A stretch of 64,000 nt of DNA from an uncultured Desulfomonile sp. (GCA_903952205.1 CAJBEZ010000003.1:1-64000); one strand, 5' to 3'. Shown: positions 47,565 to 57,561, numbered from the stretch's first letter. Program-made: numbers and translations. Notes: a model not told the origin generated them from the sequence alone.

Positions 47565-47788
47565 GAGGAAATCCTTTTAAGAAGCGCATGAAGATTGAAC
47601 GGCCGGAGAATTCCAGCAAAATTGTCAGGATAATGGAAGTTGACCAAATTTCCCGTGGCCAACCCGGAGCTTAATCTTGATTTCTTACGATTCATATATA
47701 TTGTGACAAAATGACTTAACAAAGCGTCGGCAACTAGTCAAGGCCGGGAATTCGGCGTCTGATATGAATATTGTGGATTGGAATAGAA

Positions 47789-48589
47789 ATGATCACAGTT
47801 ATAATAACTTACGTTGTTGTGGGGATTATTGCCGGTATTCTGGCCGGTTTACTCGGAGTTGGTGGTGGATTGGTAATTGTTCCGATGCTCGTTTACTGCT
47901 TTACTGCGCAAGATTTTTCATACGATCAGATAATGCACCTGGCCCTTGGAACTTCTATGGCGAGCATTATGTTTACTTCAATATCCAGCTTCATGGCTCA
48001 CAATAGACGTGGAGCGGTTCGATGGGACATTTTCAAACGTATAGTCCTGGGCATACTTGTAGGAACATTTCTTGGTTCATGCGTAGCAGCTAGAATGTCA
48101 ACGGCTTTCCTAAGCGTCTTCTTTGTAATGTTTTTGTATTACGTGGCCTTCCAGATGGCTCTTGACAGAAAACCCAGCGCGTCAAAGGAATTGCCCGGCG
48201 GAGTTGGAATGTTTGGGGTAGGCAACATCATAGGCGCAGTGTCAAGTTTTGTTGGAATAGGAGGGGGAAGCCTTTCTGTGCCTTTTATGATTTGGTGTAA
48301 CATTCCACCCCATCATGCCATTGGCACGTCCGCCGCGATTGGTTTCCCTATAGCGGTCGCAGGAACAGTCGGCTACATCTATTCAGGTCTGCACAAATTG
48401 AACTTGCCGGACTATTCTTTAGGCTATGTTTACCTTCCTGCTTTCGCTGGTATTGTTTTCTCAAGCGTGATGACAGCGCCTTTGGGAGCCGGACTTGCCC
48501 ATCGCCTGCCGGTCAGGAGGCTAAAACAGGTGTTTGCGGTGCTTCTAGCTGTGATGGGAACACGGGTGCTCGTGGGGTTGATTTTCTAA
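47789..48589 (+). CDS. TauE/SafE (TSUP) family anion permease
   Basis: About 266 residues with eight hydrophobic helices in two related halves. The repeated signature is GLLGVGGGLVIVPML in the first helix pair and SSFVGIGGGSLSVPFMIW in the second, diagnostic of TSUP permeases that move sulfite, sulfoacetate or related anions. HHAIGTSAAIGFPIAVAGTVGY is the second conserved block. ATG 47789 is taken as the start; the frame also has a TTG at 47771. No sulfur-metabolism gene is adjacent, though an exported rhodanese lies 9 kb on. Substrate unassigned. Confidence 0.88.
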   Translation: MITVIITYVVVGIIAGILAGLLGVGGGLVIVPMLVYCFTAQDFSYDQIMHLALGTSMASIMFTSISSFMAHNRRGAVRWDIFKRIVLGILVGTFLGSCVAARMSTAFLSVFFVMFLYYVAFQMALDRKPSASKELPGGVGMFGVGNIIGAVSSFVGIGGGSLSVPFMIWCNIPPHHAIGTSAAIGFPIAVAGTVGYIYSGLHKLNLPDYSLGYVYLPAFAGIVFSSVMTAPLGAGLAHRLPVRRLKQVFAVLLAVMGTRVLVGLIF

Positions 48590-48963
48590 TTTCCAATGGG
48601 AATTGACGTGTGGGAAAAATTATTTGGATTTTAGCGAAAATTGGTTCTTTGATTGAATTCCGTTGGCTGACACATCAATTTGCCTAAGCCATCTTTTTCA
48701 ATGCGCGGGATCTTTGTCACCGAAAAGTAATATAGGAAATGAGTTTAGAGTCTTTTTTCGAACTGAGAATTTCTACAGTTATTGCTCAATGAATAGCAAC
48801 AAATGGATTGAGTCCGTGCGGGATGAGAAAAAATACAAAATTACTTGGTGAGAAGGGAACCGGTTGGCGATTTGGATTTCACAAGAAAATGTAAGCTTTG
48901 TGACGCCAGAATGGTGACAGAGAATCAACGGTATTGACCTGAATCCTACACGGGAGATTCGTG
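48590..48963. other. Gene-free stretch of about 374 bases
   Basis: A 62-codon frame (48663-48851) is the only open one. It has a Cys/Ser-rich, motif-free product and no ribosome-binding site, so I leave it out. AATTTCC-N3-GGAATT next to the permease stop could be a weak terminator. The promoter for the secreted protein should be here. Confidence 0.4.
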
Positions 48964-50388
48964 ATGAACAAAAAATCGAATATGTTGTTTGCTATAATTA
49001 CCATATTGATTTGTGCGATAGGCTATTCAGACGCTCGCGGTCCAGGCGATAGAAAAGAAGAGCAAAAGAGAGAAATCAATGGAGGGGGAAAGACTGGACC
49101 AAAAATTGAGCCCAATAGAGCAGCTCCATCTCCGAATCGTCCTTCGATAAATAGGCAAGCTCCTTCCGGCCAGTCTTTCAGACCCAAGCAACAAGAAACC
49201 GGGCGAGCTAACCCCAATTTCTCAGGCAGGAATTCGGGCGTTCAGAGGGAGATGATACAACCTCGAATGAATGTCAAGCCTCCGGAAAGAAGAGAACCCG
49301 CTCAAAATCTTCAAGGCCGGCCGGGGCAATCATTTAGGCAGACACCGGCTCAGTTGGAGAGAGTGCCCGGTGGAGGCGCTTTTCAACCACAACGTGGTCA
49401 AGTATTAAGGAAAAGGCCTACTCAGATGGAGAGGAACCCAGCAGGTCAGGCTATTCATCCTGATTCTGGACGGGCATATAGGGAGAGACCGACTCAAGGG
49501 CAATTGCAGCAATTTCTTAATTTACCGAAAAATAACGCCGCCGGCCAACGCGGCCCCGGCTTGGGTAAACTTGGAGGAGCCGTTTTGGGAGGAGCGGCCG
49601 GCGCCGTTGCGCTTGATCACTTTTTGAACAAGGGCAATCATCCATCTGAGCAAACCTTTGTGGGTCACATGCCGGTCAGAGGAGACCATGCGAATCAGCG
49701 ATTAAACCCGCAGGCGGCAAAGCAACTTCGAGACACCTATTCCCAGCGCTACCACAATATGTCAAATAAAGGCTGGTGGGGACAGCGCCCGAATCTGACC
49801 AATTACTACTGGCATAATCATATATGGCCTCACCACCCTTGGAATTACTGGTGGCGACCGGCTACATGGGTTGCCTTGAGTTCCTGGATTGTCTGGAATT
49901 GGGGAACACCATTGTACTATGACTATGGGTCCAACTTTTATTACGACAATGGTTTCGTTTATTTGAATGACCGGCGTCTTTGCTCTTCTGTCGAGTACTA
50001 TGACCAGGCTGTTCAGATAGTTTCCAAAGCTAATGAAGTCACCGATGACGCAGATCAATGGATGCCTCTTGGTGTTTTCGCATTGACTCAGGATGTAGCC
50101 AAGACCTCCGATATGGTCCTGCAACTTGCGGTGAACAAGGATGGCGACATTCAGGGAACCTATTACAATACCAAAGATGAAACGGCCAAGCCTATTAAAG
50201 GGTTGGTGGAAAAACAGTCTCAGCGAGCTGTTTGGACATTCGCCGATGACAGCAATAATACGGTTATAATGGAAACGGGAATATATAATTTGACTCAGGA
50301 CGAGACAGAAGTCTTGATTCATTTCGGCAGTAAAAGGACTGAGGAGTGGGTCATGGTACGACTTGATCAACCGCCGAATCAGGAATAG
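48964..50388 (+). CDS. Secreted low-complexity protein with 24-residue repeats
   Basis: About 474 residues, family not recognised. A signal peptide (residues 1-24, ending near GYSDARG) indicates export. Residues 25-190 are disordered-looking and rich in Pro, Arg, Gln and Asn. They contain two and a half tandem units of about 24 residues near 121-190 (GQSFRQTPAQLERVPGGG; GQVLRKRPTQMERNPAGQ; GRAYRERPTQ). A glycine zipper-like segment follows (GKLGGAVLGGAAGAVALDHFL), then a Trp/Tyr/His-rich stretch (YYWHNHIWPHHPWNYWWRP) and a beta-rich end of about 150 residues. GTG precedes ATG at the start. A cell-surface or matrix role is a guess. Confidence 0.7.
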   Translation: MNKKSNMLFAIITILICAIGYSDARGPGDRKEEQKREINGGGKTGPKIEPNRAAPSPNRPSINRQAPSGQSFRPKQQETGRANPNFSGRNSGVQREMIQPRMNVKPPERREPAQNLQGRPGQSFRQTPAQLERVPGGGAFQPQRGQVLRKRPTQMERNPAGQAIHPDSGRAYRERPTQGQLQQFLNLPKNNAAGQRGPGLGKLGGAVLGGAAGAVALDHFLNKGNHPSEQTFVGHMPVRGDHANQRLNPQAAKQLRDTYSQRYHNMSNKGWWGQRPNLTNYYWHNHIWPHHPWNYWWRPATWVALSSWIVWNWGTPLYYDYGSNFYYDNGFVYLNDRRLCSSVEYYDQAVQIVSKANEVTDDADQWMPLGVFALTQDVAKTSDMVLQLAVNKDGDIQGTYYNTKDETAKPIKGLVEKQSQRAVWTFADDSNNTVIMETGIYNLTQDETEVLIHFGSKRTEEWVMVRLDQPPNQE

Positions 50389-50458
50389 CAGCCAGGGATC
50401 ATCAAAATGATTCTCTGGTAAGGGTGTAACAAAGACATTTTCAAGGAGGTATAGTGCA

Positions 50459-51196
50459 GTGACCCGATTTGTCGCTCTTTCTTTTATGGTTTTTTTTTTC
50501 GTTGTTTCAGTAGGCCTGGCTGAACAGAAGCTTGAAACCGACGTGATCAAAACGCAAGGTGGAGACATCGAGATTACTTTCATAGGTCATGGAACCCTTA
50601 TGCTTACTTATAATGGAAAGGTTTTTCATGTTGATCCGTGGAGTAAACTTGCAGACTATTCCAAGCTTCCTAAGGCCGACTTCATAGTCATCACCCATGA
50701 GCATCAAGACCATTTGGATGTAGACACGATTAACAAGATTCAACACAAGGACACAGTAATCGTAAGCAACGAGAAGAGTCACCAGAAATTGCCTCAGAGC
50801 CAGGTTATGAAGAATGGAGAAAGGAAAGAACTTAATGGAGTGCGAATAGAAGCAGTGCCAGCTTATAATATGGTCCACATGAGAAAACCAGGTGAACCAT
50901 ATCACCCACAAGGATCAGGTAACGGATACATTTTTACTTTTGGTGACAAACGGGTTTACGTGGCAGGGGACACGGAAAATACTCCTGAGATGAAAAAACT
51001 TGAAAATATTGATGTGGCCTTTCTGCCAATGAATTTGCCGTTCACGATGACGCCGGAAATGGTAACCGACGCTGCCAAGGCGATTAAGCCCAAAGTCCTC
51101 TATCCATATCACACAGGAGATACTGACCTTTCGAAATTGACAGGTTTGATGAAAGGCACAGATGGCGTTGAAGTAAGGTTGCGAAACATGAAATAA
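50459..51196 (+). CDS. Exported metallo-beta-lactamase-fold hydrolase (UPF0173-like)
   Basis: A 245-residue protein with a signal peptide (residues 1-21, cut near GLA-EQ). The MBL fold follows: FIGHGTLML, VDPW, the metal motif THEHQDHLD (H-x-H-x-D-H), a later His in PAYNMVH, AGDTENTPEM with the bridging Asp, and the last His in YPYHTGDTD. All metal ligands of the UPF0173/UlaG-like group are present, so two metals are expected. Substrate unknown. Start is GTG with a strong AAGGAGGT (50443-50450) eight bases before it. It follows the low-complexity secreted protein by 70 bases, probably in one transcript. Confidence 0.85.
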   Translation: MTRFVALSFMVFFFVVSVGLAEQKLETDVIKTQGGDIEITFIGHGTLMLTYNGKVFHVDPWSKLADYSKLPKADFIVITHEHQDHLDVDTINKIQHKDTVIVSNEKSHQKLPQSQVMKNGERKELNGVRIEAVPAYNMVHMRKPGEPYHPQGSGNGYIFTFGDKRVYVAGDTENTPEMKKLENIDVAFLPMNLPFTMTPEMVTDAAKAIKPKVLYPYHTGDTDLSKLTGLMKGTDGVEVRLRNMK

Positions 51197-51260
51197 TCGC
51201 ACTGAGCCACATAAATTTAATTTCGCAGACGGATGATAATTAACATGGTGGCGTGACGGT

Positions 51261-51306
51261 GGCCTGAACGAAGATTTGACGGCCTCGCTTCGGTCATAGT
51301 GTGGGG
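51261..51306. repeat. Dispersed intergenic repeat, copy B
   Basis: The core GAAGATTTGACGGCCTCGCT aligns with copy A at 40111-40153. It lies between the MBL hydrolase stop and the convergent beta-CASP gene. Confidence 0.35.
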
Positions 51307-51340
51307 CTTCCGTCACTCCGGTGTTTGCAAAATCAGGATA

Positions 51341-52945
51341 TTATCCGGAGACAACTGTCTGCAAATCATCGCGGGCGTCTCTGAGTCTCTCTATGTCGTC
51401 AGCTACTACTCTTTTATCTGATGACGCTAGTTGTTGTTTCAATTTGGCGATTTCAGCTTCGATTTCCGATACGAGAGCCATGGTGTGCCGGTTTAGGTCT
51501 TCATAGTCAGGCTCTGGCAGAATTCTTGGACTTACTTCCACTCCATCCAGGGGCAACACCTCTCGCCACTTAGGCACATAGACATCTAAGCTAAAATCCT
51601 TCCTGATCTTTCTGGCGAGAGCCTCACTTGAAAGTGGTTCTCCGTGTGTTACGAATATTTTTGGCCTGGATCTTGACGCAAAGGCGCCGACCCAGGCCAT
51701 GAGATCAGCCTGGTCGGCATGAGCCGAAAAACCCCCAATGGTAAAAACCCTGGCTTTTACAGCAACCTTCTCTCCAAAAATGGTAACAGTTTTTGCCCCG
51801 TCAACGATCTGTCTCCCCGTCGATCCCTGAGCCTGAAAACCGGCAATGATTATGCTTGCTCCTGAGCGCCACAAATTGTGTTTGAGGTGGTGCTTGATGC
51901 GCCCGGCTGTACACATACCGTTAGCGGAGATTATTATGGCGGAACCTTTGCATTCATTTATTTGCATGGACTCCTTAGTTGAAGGCGTCAACCTGAGGTT
52001 CGGCATGTCAAACGGGTCGAAGCCACTGTCTACGATAGCCTGGGTGGCCTCATCATAATAGGTTTTGTTCTTTCGGAAGATTTCAGTCGCCTTGATAGCG
52101 AGGGGGCTATCCAGATATATTGGGATGCGGCCAATTTTCCCGCTTCTGGAAAACTCCCCCAACAGATAAAGCACTTCCTGGGTTCTTTCGAGAGCAAACG
52201 CCGGAATAATCACTTTTTGGTTGTTGGATACCGCATATTGAATAGCTTCCAGAAACTCGGCCTTGCTCTGTTCAAAATTTTTGTGAATCCTGTCACCATA
52301 AGTTGACTCAACGAAAAGAAAATCAGCTTCAGCTATTTCAAAAGGATCTTTGACTATCAACTGGTCATGTTTGCCAAGATCTCCAGAAAACACTATTTTA
52401 GTTACTTTGTCATTTTCCTCTAACCAGAGTTCCACCATGGTTGATCCAAGGATGTGTCCGGCATTCCTGAGCCTTGCTTTGACCCCGGGTTCGAGTTCAA
52501 TGATCTGATCGAGTTCGGTTGGTTTGAAGAATCTCAGACTTTCCATTGCGTCCCCGGTGTCATAAAGCGCTACGGATTCTTTTCTTGCACGTCTCTTGTT
52601 CTTCCTTGTTTTCCATTCCGCTTCCATTTCCTGAATGTGAGCCGAGTCCAAAAGCATCACTTCGCAAAGTTCAGTCGTAGGAGGGGATGCGATAATTTTG
52701 CCGCGAAAACCATCTTTAACAATTTTTGGAATTCGTCCACTATGGTCAATGTGGGCATGAGTCAGAATGATAGTCTTAATTTCCACCGGGTCATATCCCC
52801 AGTCTTCCCAGTTGCGGAGTTCCATCTCCTTGTTCCCCTGGAATAGCCCACAATCTACAATTATTTTTTTACCGTCGGATGTTTCTACGAGGTAGTTGGA
52901 ACCGGTTACAGAACCGGCAGCGCCAAAACAGGTTACTCGGATCAT
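51341..52945 (-). CDS. MBL-fold beta-CASP RNA nuclease
   Basis: A 534-residue protein. MBL motifs: FGAAGSVTGSNYLVE, THAHIDHSGRIP (H-x-H-x-D-H), NAGHILGS and FSGDLGKHD. Then the beta-CASP insert: VESTYGDRIH, VIIPAFALERTQEVLY, YLDSPLA (motif A), SANGMCTAGRIKHH (motif B) and GGFSAHADQADL (motif C). This is the CPSF/Ysh1-like RNA-processing group, smaller than RNase J. The last 30 residues form a coiled coil (ALVSEIEAEIAKLKQQ). A role in mRNA turnover is family knowledge. It ends near the exported MBL gene, with which it shares only the fold. Confidence 0.93.
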   Translation of the reverse strand: MIRVTCFGAAGSVTGSNYLVETSDGKKIIVDCGLFQGNKEMELRNWEDWGYDPVEIKTIILTHAHIDHSGRIPKIVKDGFRGKIIASPPTTELCEVMLLDSAHIQEMEAEWKTRKNKRRARKESVALYDTGDAMESLRFFKPTELDQIIELEPGVKARLRNAGHILGSTMVELWLEENDKVTKIVFSGDLGKHDQLIVKDPFEIAEADFLFVESTYGDRIHKNFEQSKAEFLEAIQYAVSNNQKVIIPAFALERTQEVLYLLGEFSRSGKIGRIPIYLDSPLAIKATEIFRKNKTYYDEATQAIVDSGFDPFDMPNLRLTPSTKESMQINECKGSAIIISANGMCTAGRIKHHLKHNLWRSGASIIIAGFQAQGSTGRQIVDGAKTVTIFGEKVAVKARVFTIGGFSAHADQADLMAWVGAFASRSRPKIFVTHGEPLSSEALARKIRKDFSLDVYVPKWREVLPLDGVEVSPRILPEPDYEDLNRHTMALVSEIEAEIAKLKQQLASSDKRVVADDIERLRDARDDLQTVVSG

Positions 52946-53100
52946 GTATATTCCTCTCTGGAGACGCGCGACCTGGGAAATGCCTGATGAGAGGCATCAT
53001 GGGGTTCAGTCCCACTTTTATTCGGGCGTTGTTTAATAGGCGCCGAATGTATGAACCTGCGCGACCATTTTTGTGAGACCTTCAGTGTTTACAGATTACT

Positions 53101-53286
53101 TCAGACTTCCTCTACCAGTATGGCTTCCTCAGGGCAAACCGAGACGCAGGATTCACATCCCAGACAATCAGTCGGATTCGCAACGTAGGTTTTTGATCCG
53201 TCTATAGCCAGCACATCCGCTGGACAAACATCTATGCACTCTCCGCACTGTTTACATTTGTCGTCATTTATCTTGGGCAGAAACAT
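53101..53286 (-). CDS. 2x[4Fe-4S] ferredoxin
   Basis: A 61-residue protein carrying two cluster motifs, CKQCGECIDVCP and CLGCESCVSVCP, each C-x2-C-x2-C-x3-C-P, in the arrangement of small low-potential bacterial ferredoxins. GGAAGG six to eight bases before the ATG at 53286 picks that start over the GTG at 53295. It is a lone gene between the nuclease and polA. Redox partner unknown. Confidence 0.93.
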   Translation of the reverse strand: MFLPKINDDKCKQCGECIDVCPADVLAIDGSKTYVANPTDCLGCESCVSVCPEEAILVEEV

Positions 53287-53453
53287 GAATAACACCTTCC
53301 AGTATTATGATTAATCCTCTTGAGTGTTCAGGCTTCAAATGAAACCGGCAAGTTCAACTGTAAGGATTTAGCACACTGTGATAACATGGTCAATTCGACG
53401 TTAAAATGACTTTCCACTGGAAATTCAGTTCCAGGATCAACAAAGAGGCCAAC

Positions 53454-56120
53454 ATGGGAAAGGCAAAAGAAAAAATCCTTTTAATTGATGGGAGCGCCTA
53501 CATCTTTCGAGCCTATCATGCAATGGGCGGTCTTTCAAATTCCAAGGGCTTTCCGACCGGCGCGGTTTTAGGTTTCACCAACATGCTCATGAAAACCCTT
53601 AAAGACATGCGCCCTGAGAGAATAGCGGTCATATTTGACGCTCCAGGGCCTACGTTCAGGCTTCAGAAGTATGCGGCGTACAAGGCTAACAGGCCGCAGG
53701 CGCCAGAAGACCTGGTAATACAGATCCCTAAAATATTGGAACTCGTGGAAGCCTACAAATTGCCTATGATTAGTATATCAGGATACGAAGCGGACGATAT
53801 CATCGCCACACTCACTAAACGAGCGGAATCACTGGACTGGAATGTCGTTATAATATCCGCGGATAAAGATCTCACTCAACTTGTTTCTTCAACGGTAAGC
53901 ATGTGGGATCCACAAAAGGATTTCATTTATGACTCAAAGGGCGTGTTCGACAAATTTGGCGTTCTACCTGAGCAAATTCTGGACTATCTGTCACTCGTTG
54001 GTGATTCCTCCGACAATATCCCAGGAGTCCGAGGGATAGGTCCGAAAACAGCTTGCGGTCTTCTCAATGAATTTGGATCACTCAGGGAAATCTATAACCA
54101 AATAGAAAGAATATCCAAACAGAAACTCAGAGAATCTCTCTTGGAGAATAGGGACAACGCCTTTCTCAGCCAGGAACTAGCCACATTAGAGGAAAATGTT
54201 CCAATCGAAGTCGACATTGAATCATTGGTTCCAGGATCGCCTGACAGTGAGAAGTTGATGGGGATTTTCAAGGATCTTGAATTCAAAAGGCTTCTGGACG
54301 GACTTCCCTCTACTAAGAATCTTGATTTTTCAAAATACAGAACCATAACTGACCTCGGAGAATTGAGAGAGGTCATCAATAAAATCGCAGCCAAGGGACG
54401 TTTTTCGGTTGATGTGGAGACGACGTCACTTTCGCCGGTAAGCGCCCAACTGGTTGGAATATCACTTTGCGCTGAGCCCGGCGAGGCCTGTTACATCCCA
54501 GTGGGCCATGCAATAGGGGTTCAGGTTCCCAAGTCAGAGGCTTTGGAGCTACTCAGAACAGTTCTGGAAAATCATGAAATAGAGAAAATAGGACAAAACA
54601 TAAAGTACGATTTGATAGTTTTCAGAAACGAAGGCGTCGATATCAAAGAGATCGCCTGCGATACCATGATCGCGTCATATCTTCTTGACGCAGGCCGACG
54701 TGGACACTCACTGGCCGATCTCGCTGAAATCTACCTGGAACATAGGATGATTCCCATAAGTGATCTTATCGGAACCGGAAAAAATCAGATGTCATTTGCT
54801 GAAGTTGAAATCGATCGTGCTACTGAATATGCGGCCGAGGACGCCGATGTGACATTGAGGGTCGCTTCGATTATGGAGCCTCGTCTAAAAATCGAGGCAT
54901 TGGAGAGTCTTTTTCGTAATGTAGAATTACCCCTGATTTCGGTTTTGGCCGACATGGAATCAGTCGGAGTCAGGGTTGACACCGATTACTTGACAAAACT
55001 CTCCGAAGAATTTGCCCAAATCCTGAAAGAAATTGAACTCGACATTTATAACCTGGCTGGAGAGAAATTTAATATCAATTCTACTCAACAGGTTGGAGAG
55101 ATTCTGTTCAACAAGTTGGGCCTCAAGGGGACCAAGAAAACTAAAACCGGTTTGTCAACTTCTGTGTCTGTTCTCGAAGAATTGGCCGTGGAGAATGAAT
55201 TGCCTCGGAGGATACTTGATTACAGATCTATCTACAAACTGAAATCAACGTACTCGGATTCGCTTGTTAACCTTGTTAACCCAAAAACAGGGCGTATCCA
55301 TACCTCCTATAATCAGGCGGTGGCCGCCACTGGAAGGCTTTCCTCCTCCGACCCAAATCTCCAGAATATACCTATCCGGACACCCGAAGGGAGAAAAATC
55401 CGAAAGGCCTTTGTCCCGAAAGAGAACAATGTTTTTATAGCGGCGGATTATTCCCAGATAGAACTTCGGATAATGGCTCATTTATCTCAAGATCCACGAC
55501 TACTTGAGGCCTTTGATTCAGGAGAGGACATTCATTCCATAACGGCCGCCAGCGTTTTTGGTCTTCCTTTGCCGCTTGTGACTTCCGAAATGAGACGCAA
55601 GGCCAAAGAGATCAATTTTGGAATCATATACGGAATGGGCGCATTCAAACTATCCGGCCAGATAGGGGTGAGTCTCAAGATAGCGAAAAAATATCTGGAA
55701 GAGTATTACGAAACATACTCAGGGGTAAAACGATACATGGACGAAGTCCCGGAAAGAGCTAGTCGTGTGGGATTTGTCACCACTTTGCTCGGCAGGAAAA
55801 GGTACCTACATGATCTGACGAATCCTAACAAAACGGCTCAGCAGGCAGCCAGGCGCATAGCCATAAACACCACTATACAGGGTAGCGCCGCTGACCTCAT
55901 GAAATTGGCAATGCTAAATGTGCACAACAGACTATCAAAGGAAAATCTTGGCGCTAAATTGATACTTCAGGTTCATGATGAATTGGTGGTAGAATCCGAA
56001 TCTCAAGACATCGAGACAGCGACGGAGATCTTAAAGTTTGAGATGGAAAATGCATACAAACTCTCTGTGCCGCTCGTTGTGGATGTGTCAGTCGGTAGAA
56101 ACTGGGACGAGGCGCATTAA
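53454..56120 (+). CDS. polA: DNA polymerase I
   Basis: About 888 residues. Residues 1-300 are the 5'-3' exonuclease (LLIDGSAYIFRAYHA, YEADDIIATL, GDSSDNIPGVRGIGPKTA). Residues about 310-500 are the 3'-5' proofreading domain with its active residues present (FSVDVETTSL; KIGQNIKYDL; YAAEDADVTLR). Residues 510-888 are the polymerase: TGRLSSSDPNLQNIP, ADYSQIELR (motif A), RRKAKEINFGIIYGMG (motif B) and LQVHDELVVE (motif C). ATG 53454 after AAAGAGG is preferred to the upstream 53406. It functions in repair and Okazaki fragment maturation; cinA follows 68 bases later. Confidence 0.96.
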   Translation: MGKAKEKILLIDGSAYIFRAYHAMGGLSNSKGFPTGAVLGFTNMLMKTLKDMRPERIAVIFDAPGPTFRLQKYAAYKANRPQAPEDLVIQIPKILELVEAYKLPMISISGYEADDIIATLTKRAESLDWNVVIISADKDLTQLVSSTVSMWDPQKDFIYDSKGVFDKFGVLPEQILDYLSLVGDSSDNIPGVRGIGPKTACGLLNEFGSLREIYNQIERISKQKLRESLLENRDNAFLSQELATLEENVPIEVDIESLVPGSPDSEKLMGIFKDLEFKRLLDGLPSTKNLDFSKYRTITDLGELREVINKIAAKGRFSVDVETTSLSPVSAQLVGISLCAEPGEACYIPVGHAIGVQVPKSEALELLRTVLENHEIEKIGQNIKYDLIVFRNEGVDIKEIACDTMIASYLLDAGRRGHSLADLAEIYLEHRMIPISDLIGTGKNQMSFAEVEIDRATEYAAEDADVTLRVASIMEPRLKIEALESLFRNVELPLISVLADMESVGVRVDTDYLTKLSEEFAQILKEIELDIYNLAGEKFNINSTQQVGEILFNKLGLKGTKKTKTGLSTSVSVLEELAVENELPRRILDYRSIYKLKSTYSDSLVNLVNPKTGRIHTSYNQAVAATGRLSSSDPNLQNIPIRTPEGRKIRKAFVPKENNVFIAADYSQIELRIMAHLSQDPRLLEAFDSGEDIHSITAASVFGLPLPLVTSEMRRKAKEINFGIIYGMGAFKLSGQIGVSLKIAKKYLEEYYETYSGVKRYMDEVPERASRVGFVTTLLGRKRYLHDLTNPNKTAQQAARRIAINTTIQGSAADLMKLAMLNVHNRLSKENLGAKLILQVHDELVVESESQDIETATEILKFEMENAYKLSVPLVVDVSVGRNWDEAH

Positions 56121-56188
56121 AACACTATATGTAGTTTCCCGTCATGATTGCTTGACGGTCAATCCGGTCAGATAATTTGTGGAACGCA

Positions 56189-57466
56189 ATGGATACTATT
56201 TTAAACGCGTGGATCGTGACCATTGGTAATGAAATCATAAATGGAGTCATTACCGATACGAATCGGGAGAGCATCTCGCGAGAACTCAGGACGGTCGGTA
56301 TTTCTGTCACTGGCATGTCATCGGTTGGAGATGATATCCCCCTGATGGTGAAAGAAATCGACCTTGCAATGAGAAGGGCTAAGATTGTAGTGGTTTCGGG
56401 CGGTCTTGGGCCGACAGAGGATGATAAGACTTCCGAAGCTGCTGCGAAACTGCTTGGCGTAGGCTTGAAGCTTGATGCATCCCAATTGGAGAGAATCAAA
56501 GCCCGTTTTGCTCAGTGGGGCCGCTCCATGTCGGATAGCAACATGAAGCAGGCGTTTTTTCCTGAAGGGACTGAACCTATTCCCAATGACTATGGCACAG
56601 CCCCGGGATTCTTGATTGACCGGGATGGCACAATCGCCCTGTTTTTCCCGGGGGTTCCGAGAGAATTGATTCGAATGTTAAGGGAACAGGGGATACCAAG
56701 GATTTTTGGAAAATTTGGAAAATCTAAGCAAATATTCGCTTCTCGGACCATCATAGTCTACGGCCTGTCCGAATCGAGATTGGGTGAGGTATTGCAGGAT
56801 GTGGCGATTGACCAGCCAGGTTTTCATTTGGCTTTTCTCCCCCGGTTTCCCATTATAAGGCTGCGGTTGGACGCCTCTGGGAATGTCGCAGAGACAGTCG
56901 AAGAAATCCTTTCCAAAAAGTTGGAAATCATCACGGACAGAATAGGGGAGAACATAATCTCTGTCCATGGCAAGAGCCTGGAGCAGGTTACCTTGGATCT
57001 GCTGATCGAACGAAACATGACCCTCGCCTTGGCCGAATCCATAACCGGCGGCATGATAGGTGATTATATTACCCGAGTTCCTGGATCTTCCAGGGTTTTT
57101 AAAGGGGCTGTGGTTACCTATTCCAACGACATGAAGTCCAGTCTTCTGAATGTATCACAGGAGACTTTGCAATATCATGGAGCTGTTTCGCCCGAGTGCG
57201 CAAGAGAAATGGCCATTGGGGCCAGGCTTGTTGGTCGCTCGGACATAGGTTTGTCAGTGACGGGGATTGCTGGGCCGGATGGTGGAACAACCCAAAAACC
57301 GGTAGGCACATTCTATGTAGGCCTAGCGACTCCAAGTGATGTCTTGATCCGGGGCTTCTTTCTACCCGGTCAACGCGATTGGGTAAAAACACTGGCTGCA
57401 ACCCAGTCCCTTGACATGCTTAGAAGGTGGCTCTCCGGCATTCGACTGCACGGCGCTGCGGCTTGA
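56189..57466 (+). CDS. cinA: CinA family protein (NMN deamidase / ADP-ribose pyrophosphatase)
   Basis: About 425 residues with both CinA halves. The N-terminal MoCF-like COG1058 domain has IGNEIINGVITDTN, SGGLGPTEDD and FFPGVPREL. The C-terminal deamidase domain has LALAESITGGMIGDYITRVPGSS, KGAVVTYSNDMK and VTGIAGPDGGTTQKPVGTFYVG. CinA recycles nicotinamide mononucleotide in the NAD cycle. The frame also opens at a TTG (56177); ATG 56189 is used. Probably in a polA-cinA transcript, since only 68 bases separate them. Confidence 0.94.
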   Translation: MDTILNAWIVTIGNEIINGVITDTNRESISRELRTVGISVTGMSSVGDDIPLMVKEIDLAMRRAKIVVVSGGLGPTEDDKTSEAAAKLLGVGLKLDASQLERIKARFAQWGRSMSDSNMKQAFFPEGTEPIPNDYGTAPGFLIDRDGTIALFFPGVPRELIRMLREQGIPRIFGKFGKSKQIFASRTIIVYGLSESRLGEVLQDVAIDQPGFHLAFLPRFPIIRLRLDASGNVAETVEEILSKKLEIITDRIGENIISVHGKSLEQVTLDLLIERNMTLALAESITGGMIGDYITRVPGSSRVFKGAVVTYSNDMKSSLLNVSQETLQYHGAVSPECAREMAIGARLVGRSDIGLSVTGIAGPDGGTTQKPVGTFYVGLATPSDVLIRGFFLPGQRDWVKTLAATQSLDMLRRWLSGIRLHGAAA

Positions 57467-57522
57467 AATGATTTCAAATGACTACAGTTGAATCATGAAA
57501 ATTGTCCGGGATGGAATGGAGT

Positions 57523-57551
57523 CTCTGGGGCAAAGGCCTATAGCCCCAGAG
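57523..57551. terminator. Possible bidirectional terminator between cinA and the rhodanese gene
   Basis: A perfect 9-base stem, CTCTGGGGC (57523-57531) and GCCCCAGAG (57543-57551), with an 11-base loop, sits in the 95 bases between two convergent genes. There is no strong T-run on either side, so termination is inferred from position and stem strength. Confidence 0.45.
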
Positions 57552-57561
57552 CTATGATAAT

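Noticed and set aside
48663-48851. 62-codon plus-strand frame
   Set aside because: No ribosome-binding site and no recognisable sequence.
49762-50583. 273-codon minus-strand frame
   Set aside because: Antisense to the secreted low-complexity protein and the start of the MBL gene; the product has no motif and spans two real genes.
56139-56158. CCGTCA/TGACGG inverted repeat after polA as a terminator
   Set aside because: The stem is only six bases with no T-run, and cinA follows at once in the same direction.
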